A stretch of DNA of 10,843 nt from Chloroflexota bacterium (GTDB taxonomy: Bacteria; Chloroflexota; Anaerolineae; Promineifilales; Promineifilaceae), in assembly GCA_020353135.1 (NCBI GenBank), contig CP070688.1, positions 3,946,041 through 3,956,883 on the forward strand, written 5' to 3'. The translations under genes and the position numbers were made by a program. This document shows, one piece after another, positions 7,018 to 10,843 of this stretch (position 1 is its first letter; each line of letters opens with the position of its first letter). Under the pieces are notes generated by a model. It ran no database searches. It was given only the letters and a program-made list of their open reading frames with translations, and had not been told where the DNA came from.

Positions 7018-7026
7018 TGTTATAAT
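7018..7026 (+). promoter_or_regulatory. Extended -10 promoter of the radical SAM gene
   Basis: TGTTATAAT has a perfect TATAAT (7021-7026) plus the TGn extension. At the -35 distance (about 6998-7003) only GCAATG is found, a poor match. An extended -10 with a weak -35 is typical of activator-dependent promoters. Transcription would start near 7033, giving a leader of about 76 bases. Confidence 0.6.
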
Positions 7027-7108
7027 GTGTGAAGATCGATAGGCCGAAGTCGCAGGATCTGGAATCTGGCGACGCATAGCCCAGGATTGTTTGGGCGACG
7101 GAAGCGAA

Positions 7109-8095
7109 ATGCGCGAGCGCAAGTCAAACGAAGCGAAGACGATCGACAACCAGGCATTCGAAGCGGCTTATATGACCCTCTACCGCAGCGGCGATTTGCA
7201 GGCCCGAGCCCGCGCGGCCGTGGAGGAACTCCAGGACTGTCATGTCTGCCCGCGCGATTGTGGCGTGGACCGCCTGGCTGGTAAACAAGCAACCTGCAAG
7301 ACTGGCCGCTACGCTATTGTCAGTAGTTACTTCCCACACATGGGTGAGGAAGATCCCCTGCGCGGCTGGCGCGGCAGCGGCACGATCTTCTTCTCCATGT
7401 GCAATCTACGCTGCGTTTTTTGCCAAAACTTCGATATAAGCCAGGTGAAGTCAGGGGCCGAGACCTCGCCGGAGCAACTGGCGCGGATGATGCTGCAATT
7501 GCAGCAGATGGGCTGCCACAACATCAACTTCGTGACGCCAGAACACGTGGTGCCCCAGGTCTTGGAAGCCCTGGTGCCGGCCGTCGAGCGCGGGCTGCGA
7601 TTGCCTATCGTCTATAACACGTCGGCTTACGATTCCCTGGAGAGCTTGCGCTTTCTGGACGGCGTGGTCGACATCTATATGCCCGACTTCAAGATCTGGG
7701 ATGAGCGGCATTCCCTGCGCTATTTGAAGGCCAAGGATTATCCGGCCGCAGCGCGCGCGGCGCTGAAAGAGATGCACCGCCAGGTAGGCGTGTTGAAAAT
7801 GGACGAGCGCGGATTGGCCAAACGGGGCGTCCTGGTCCGCCACCTGGTCATGCCCGGCGATGTGGCTGGCACGGCATCGATCATGGGCTTTCTGGCCGAG
7901 GAGCTATCGCCGGACACGTACGTCAACATCATGGCCCAGTACCATCCGGCCGGAAAAGTGGCCGGCGACAAGTATAAGGAAATCGACCGACGGACTAGCG
8001 GCCAGGAAATGGAGCAGGCTTATGCGGCGGCCCAGGCGGCCGGCCTGTGGCGCTTCGACGAGCGGCGACCTTTTTGGCGGCTACAGATTGGGTAG
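7109..8095 (+). CDS. Radical SAM protein, PflX/COG1313-like (PflA-related)
   Basis: This 328-aa iron-sulphur protein has the radical SAM motif CNLRCVFC (Cys98, 102, 105), which binds the [4Fe-4S] cluster that cleaves S-adenosylmethionine. An N-terminal cysteine group comes first: CHVCPRDC (Cys44, 47, 51) plus Cys63 in ATCKTG. This combination and the overall pattern (LYRSGDLQAR, CPRDCGVDR, GTIFFSMCNLRC, VYNTSAYDS, YMPDFK) match the PflX-type group, often annotated as putative pyruvate-formate-lyase activating enzyme. The true substrate of this group is not established, and no glycyl-radical enzyme gene is nearby. The start is uncertain: ATG at 7109 has GGAAG four bases before it, while an in-frame TTG at 7091 follows AGGA. 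I chose the ATG. The 3' end overlaps the convergent flavoprotein gene by 15 bp. Confidence 0.85.
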   Translation: MRERKSNEAKTIDNQAFEAAYMTLYRSGDLQARARAAVEELQDCHVCPRDCGVDRLAGKQATCKTGRYAIVSSYFPHMGEEDPLRGWRGSGTIFFSMCNLRCVFCQNFDISQVKSGAETSPEQLARMMLQLQQMGCHNINFVTPEHVVPQVLEALVPAVERGLRLPIVYNTSAYDSLESLRFLDGVVDIYMPDFKIWDERHSLRYLKAKDYPAAARAALKEMHRQVGVLKMDERGLAKRGVLVRHLVMPGDVAGTASIMGFLAEELSPDTYVNIMAQYHPAGKVAGDKYKEIDRRTSGQEMEQAYAAAQAAGLWRFDERRPFWRLQIG

Positions 8096-8986
8096 CAGAT
8101 AATCGTAGACGCTGAGCGCCGCCTTGGCTCCCTCGCCGACGGCGATCAACACCTGCTCGGCAAAGGCGTTGGTCACATCGCCAGCGGCGAACAGGCCCGG
8201 GCAACTAGTGCGGTTGACGTTGTCGACGATCACCCGCCCCTTTTCGTCCAGTTCGACCAAATCCTGAACCGGTTCGGCGTTGGGGGTGAGTCCTGTCTCG
8301 ACGAAGACGCCGTCTACCTCCAGCTCACTACGTGCTCCTTCGGCCGTCTCGATGACCAGTTGGCGGGCGTACTCATCGCCGAAAATCTCCTTGGCGAAGT
8401 AACCTTCCCAGACGACGACCTGCATCTTGGTTGCCAGTCGCCTGACCAGCGGCGTCTCCAGCGGCCGGGCGGTATGGGCTACCAGGTGCACTGACTTCGC
8501 CACCACGGCTAATTCGGTCACTGCCCGCAGGGCCCGGTCGCCGTCACCGACGACGGCCGCAGTCCGGCCGAGGAACAGCGGCGCATAACTTAGGGCCGAG
8601 TAAGTGACGCCCCGGCCGACGAATTCGTCCTCGCCAGGAATTCCAAGGTGCCGCACGCGGGATCCAGTTGCCAGAATCACCGACCGAGCCTGGAGCGTCT
8701 CCCAGTTGCTGGTGGCAACAGAAAAGACATCGCCTTCTTTGGTCACCTTGGCCACCCGCTCCAGCCGGCGGGCGAACTCCAGGTAGTCCAGCTCTCGCCA
8801 GAATTTCTCGACGACATCTACCCCACGAATGACCTGGTGGGTCTCGATGTCCGGTAGATCGAGCCGGTAGTTGGTCTTGCCGCCCAAATCGTGGCTGACC
8901 AGGAAGACGTTTAGTCGCTTGCGAATAGCATAGATGGCGGCCGTGAGGCCGGCCGGACCACCGCCAATGATGACCAGATCGTACAT
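8081..8986 (-). CDS. Thioredoxin-reductase-like FAD/NAD(P) oxidoreductase without the CxxC
   Basis: This 301-aa flavoprotein has the thioredoxin reductase fold. The FAD motif is VIIGGGPAGLTAAIYA (5-20), with ATGSR at 106-110. The second Rossmann motif is AAVVGDGDRA (143-152), and the C-terminal FAD site is CPGLFAAGDVTNAFAEQVLIAVGEGAKAA (262-290). Where thioredoxin reductase has CATC, this protein has SALS (130-133), and the only cysteine in the whole protein is Cys262. It therefore cannot reduce thioredoxin by the usual mechanism. Thioredoxin-reductase-like ferredoxin-NAD(P) reductases also lack CxxC, so a ferredoxin or other electron-carrier partner is plausible. The NADPH-selecting HRRxxxR is replaced by HTAR (171-174), so coenzyme preference is open. 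The start at 8986 is backed by GAGGAGG (8994-9000) seven bases upstream; a longer frame to 9025 has no such support. Confidence 0.85.
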   Translation of the reverse strand: MYDLVIIGGGPAGLTAAIYAIRKRLNVFLVSHDLGGKTNYRLDLPDIETHQVIRGVDVVEKFWRELDYLEFARRLERVAKVTKEGDVFSVATSNWETLQARSVILATGSRVRHLGIPGEDEFVGRGVTYSALSYAPLFLGRTAAVVGDGDRALRAVTELAVVAKSVHLVAHTARPLETPLVRRLATKMQVVVWEGYFAKEIFGDEYARQLVIETAEGARSELEVDGVFVETGLTPNAEPVQDLVELDEKGRVIVDNVNRTSCPGLFAAGDVTNAFAEQVLIAVGEGAKAALSVYDYLLPNL

Positions 8987-9162
8987 CAATCGACCTCCTC
9001 TACGTGGTCTCCTAAACTCCTGCACTTCTGCTTAGCATACCTAAGGCGACAGAATTGGGCCAGTGATAAACGACATCATTAACCGCCGACAAAAGTCATC
9101 AATCGAGCACGTGAGAAGTTAGGCTTCTTTGCGCCAGGGGCGGATGGCTCACTTGACGAAAT
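8987..9162. other. Short intergenic region upstream of the flavoprotein gene
   Basis: About 175 bp lie between the kinase stop and the flavoprotein start. No convincing -35/-10 pair was found. Near the kinase end a 5-bp stem (AGAAG 9114-9118, CTTCT 9124-9128) exists without a U-tract on the minus strand, so no terminator can be claimed. Confidence 0.4.
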
Positions 9163-10524
9163 TTACCGCCCGGCGATCGGCAACTCAAAAGCAAAAGTTG
9201 CCCCACGTCCAGGGGCGCTTTCAACCCAGATCTGGCCGCCGTGAGCGATGATGATGCCCCGGCTGATGGCAAGCCCGAGCCCGGAACCGCCTCGATCACG
9301 ACTGCGGCCAGCGTCGGCTCGCCAGAAACGATCGAAGACGTGTGATTGTGCTTCGGGCGACAGACCGGGTCCGTTGTCGGAAACACTCACTTGCACGGCC
9401 CTGGGCTTGGCGACTACTTCCAGACGCACCTCAGGTTCCAGGTCATCTCCTTGCCCCGCGTGGCGCAAGGCATTTGACAATAGATTACCGAGCACTTGCT
9501 GCACCCGGGCCTCGTCGGCCGGCACACGGGGCAAGTCCGGTTCCACGATCAACCCCAAGCCGATACCTTCGGCTTCGGCCAGCGGATCAAAGGCGGCCTT
9601 CACGCCGGTCACGACGAGGCCAAGATCGAGAGGCTTTTTGTCTAGCGGCAGCTGCCCACTTTCGGCCAGAGATAGGGCGCGCAGTTCGTCGACCAGCCGG
9701 CCGAGCAAGATCGTTTCCTCGTGGGCCAGGCTGAGGTTCTCGGGAGAAAGTTCAAGTACGCCGTCGAGCATGGCTTCCAGTTGGCCGCGGATCACGCTCA
9801 GCGGCGTGCGCAACTCGTGGGCGATGTCGGCGAAAAGCTGCTGGCGCTGGCGTTCGTTGGCCGCCAGGGCGGCGGCCATCAGGTTGAAGCTGCCGGCCAA
9901 TTCGCCTAATTCGTCCCCGCTGCTGACCGGCACCTGCTGATCGAGATCGCCGGCGGCCACAGAACGGGTTGCCTCGGTTAACTTTCCGAGCGGCCGGGTC
10001 AATCCACGAGCCAACAAGACGCCCAGGATCAAAGCCAGGGTCACAGCGATCACCCCGGCCAGCAAGATGGCCTCATTTACATCGCTCAAGAACTGTTGCC
10101 CGGCGCGACCGGCCATGGCCTGACCCGGCGGCCCTTCCACGACGAGTTGGCCAACCACTTGGCCGCCGACCTGGACCGCAAACCCCTCTGCCTGATCGGT
10201 TGCTCGCGGCCGGTTGCCTCGCCCGCTGCCAGCAACGGCCACGGTCTGACCATCGCCGTCGATCAAGATCAGGCCAATTCCGCTACCCATGCCCGACCGG
10301 TATTGGCGCAGTAACGCTTCAACGCCGGCCCAGCTGCCCCGCTCCCGATAATGATCGGCCAGTTCGTCCAGCAATAAGGCGACCCCGGCGGAGTTTTCTT
10401 CTTCCAGGAAGCGATTGAAGCTCGCACTGGTGGCCCGATTGGCCAGGACCGCGACGACCACGACGCCGATTATGGCGACAAGCAGAAAAGCTATCGTTAA
10501 TTTGAGCCACAATTTGTTCAGCAT
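9163..10524 (-). CDS. Membrane sensor histidine kinase (HAMP, HisKA, HATPase_c)
   Basis: This 453-aa two-component sensor starts with a membrane helix at about 8-28. An extracytoplasmic sensing region follows at about 29-150, then a second helix (about 151-173) and a HAMP linker (about 172-225). The kinase core has the H-box FADIAHELRTPLSVI (His236 the phosphorylation site), N-box QQVLGNLLSNALRHA (342-356), G1 DNGPGL (383-388), F-box FDRFWR (397-402) and G2 GGSGLGLAI (412-420). All catalytic boxes look intact. The type resembles BaeS-like kinases paired with OmpR-type regulators. It follows the response regulator gene by 24 bp, so the pair is one operon. The ribosome binding site is weak (AGGA about 11 bases upstream), suggesting lower expression than the regulator or coupling to it. 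The sensing region (GIGLILIDGDGQTVAVAG) gives no clear clue to the signal. Confidence 0.93.
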   Translation of the reverse strand: MLNKLWLKLTIAFLLVAIIGVVVVAVLANRATSASFNRFLEEENSAGVALLLDELADHYRERGSWAGVEALLRQYRSGMGSGIGLILIDGDGQTVAVAGSGRGNRPRATDQAEGFAVQVGGQVVGQLVVEGPPGQAMAGRAGQQFLSDVNEAILLAGVIAVTLALILGVLLARGLTRPLGKLTEATRSVAAGDLDQQVPVSSGDELGELAGSFNLMAAALAANERQRQQLFADIAHELRTPLSVIRGQLEAMLDGVLELSPENLSLAHEETILLGRLVDELRALSLAESGQLPLDKKPLDLGLVVTGVKAAFDPLAEAEGIGLGLIVEPDLPRVPADEARVQQVLGNLLSNALRHAGQGDDLEPEVRLEVVAKPRAVQVSVSDNGPGLSPEAQSHVFDRFWRADAGRSRDRGGSGLGLAISRGIIIAHGGQIWVESAPGRGATFAFELPIAGR

Positions 10525-10548
10525 CGCCTGGCTCGTCCTGGTCTCGCG

Positions 10549-10843
10549 TCATACCTCGGGGTTGAACCTGTAGCCCACGCCGAAAACGGTCAGTACGTAT
10601 CGCGGCTGGGTTGTATCGGGTTCGATCTTTTTGCGAAGGTTCTTGATGTGTACATCCACCGTGCGCTCGTAACCATCGTAGGCGTAACCCTGGGACCGTT
10701 CCAGTAGCTCCAGGCGGCTGAACGCCCGGCCGGGACTGCGCATCAGCGTCGCCAGCAACTCGAATTCCATGGGTGTGAGTTCTATCAGCTCGCCTTGCCG
10801 GGAAAGGCTGCGGCCGTCTACGTCCAGAACCAGGTCGCCCGAG
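10549..10843 (-). CDS. OmpR/PhoB-type response regulator, C-terminal DNA-binding part (partial)
   Basis: The frame is open to the window edge (97 residues visible, from 10842), so the receiver domain lies outside. An internal ATG at 10770 is not the real start, because typical family sequence (GDLVLDVDGRSLSRQGELIELTP) precedes it. The visible part is the winged-helix effector domain: LTPMEFELLATLMRSPGRAFSR, then the recognition-helix region YERTVDVHIKNLRKKIEPD, and the closing hairpin YVLTVFGVGYRF. It would bind direct-repeat promoter sites after phosphorylation by the downstream kinase. The stop is 24 bp before the kinase start. Confidence 0.93.
   Translation of the reverse strand, partial: SGDLVLDVDGRSLSRQGELIELTPMEFELLATLMRSPGRAFSRLELLERSQGYAYDGYERTVDVHIKNLRKKIEPDTTQPRYVLTVFGVGYRFNPEV

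Larger units (their letters stand above)
6760..7108. other. 349-bp non-coding region between divergent genes
   Basis: This stretch separates the DinB-like gene (minus) from the radical SAM gene (plus) and holds no supported gene. It contains the possible folded element (6787-6875), two CRP/FNR- or Rex-like palindromes, the extended -10 promoter and the radical SAM leader. The part from about 6890 to 7030 is AT-richer than its surroundings, as expected of a promoter region. A weak 5-bp stem, GTCGC/GCGAC (7049-7053 with 7069-7073), lies in the leader. Confidence 0.7.

Noticed and set aside
9114..9128. Terminator after the histidine kinase
   Set aside because: The stem is only 5 bp and no U-tract follows on the minus strand.
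9248..9940. 230-codon open frame on the plus strand opposite the histidine kinase
   Set aside because: It lies wholly antisense to a kinase with all catalytic boxes intact. Its translation is low-complexity Ser/Arg/Pro, typical of shadow frames in GC-rich DNA.

Overview
The window is GC-rich bacterial DNA from a chromosome-like metabolic region. It looks like an anaerobic or facultative bacterium. The four-subunit ferredoxin-linked 2-oxoacid oxidoreductase, the ADP-forming acyl-CoA synthetase, the tandem-domain universal stress protein and the thioredoxin-reductase-like flavoprotein would fit Chloroflexota (Anaerolineae or relatives). That placement is inference from gene content and protein style, not from a marker gene. 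No rRNA, tRNA, CRISPR array, insertion sequence, phage gene or defence system was seen.

Layout, left to right. (1) 2-1846, plus strand: most of an ADP-forming acetate/acyl-CoA synthetase with fused alpha and beta parts, cut at its 5' end by the window edge. (2) 1883-2806, minus: a two-domain universal stress protein, convergent with the synthetase. (3) 2947-5702, minus: a compact operon transcribed ferredoxin, alpha, beta, gamma (korDABC/vor-type). The first two junctions each overlap by 20 bp, and a strong stem-loop follows the last gene. (4) 5703-5909: the region upstream of that operon, with small repeats. (5) 5910-6233, minus: what looks like the C-terminal remnant of a broken gene. (6) 6259-6759, minus: a DinB-like four-helix protein. 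(7) 6760-7108: a non-coding stretch with a possible folded RNA element, two CRP/FNR- or Rex-like palindromes and an extended -10 promoter. (8) 7109-8095, plus: a radical SAM protein of the PflX/COG1313 type. (9) 8081-8986, minus: a thioredoxin-reductase-like flavoprotein lacking the redox CxxC, overlapping the radical SAM gene tail to tail by 15 bp. (10) 9163-10843, minus: a sensor histidine kinase preceded by the C-terminal part of an OmpR/PhoB-type response regulator that runs off the right edge.

How the genes may work together. The oxidoreductase would turn 2-oxoacids plus CoA into acyl-CoA, CO2 and reduced ferredoxin. The synthetase could recover the thioester energy as ATP. This is the classic amino-acid fermentation pair known from peptide-fermenting anaerobes. 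The cysteine-less flavoprotein could belong to the same ferredoxin/NAD(P)H economy. The radical SAM gene has a promoter that looks controlled by a CRP/FNR or Rex family regulator, which would fit redox control. These links are inferred from domain knowledge and proximity. The most useful new observations are the promoter architecture at 6922-7026, the strand-specific stem-loop at 2865-2927, and the double Cys-to-Ser change in the flavoprotein. I see no clear candidate for a wholly new system.
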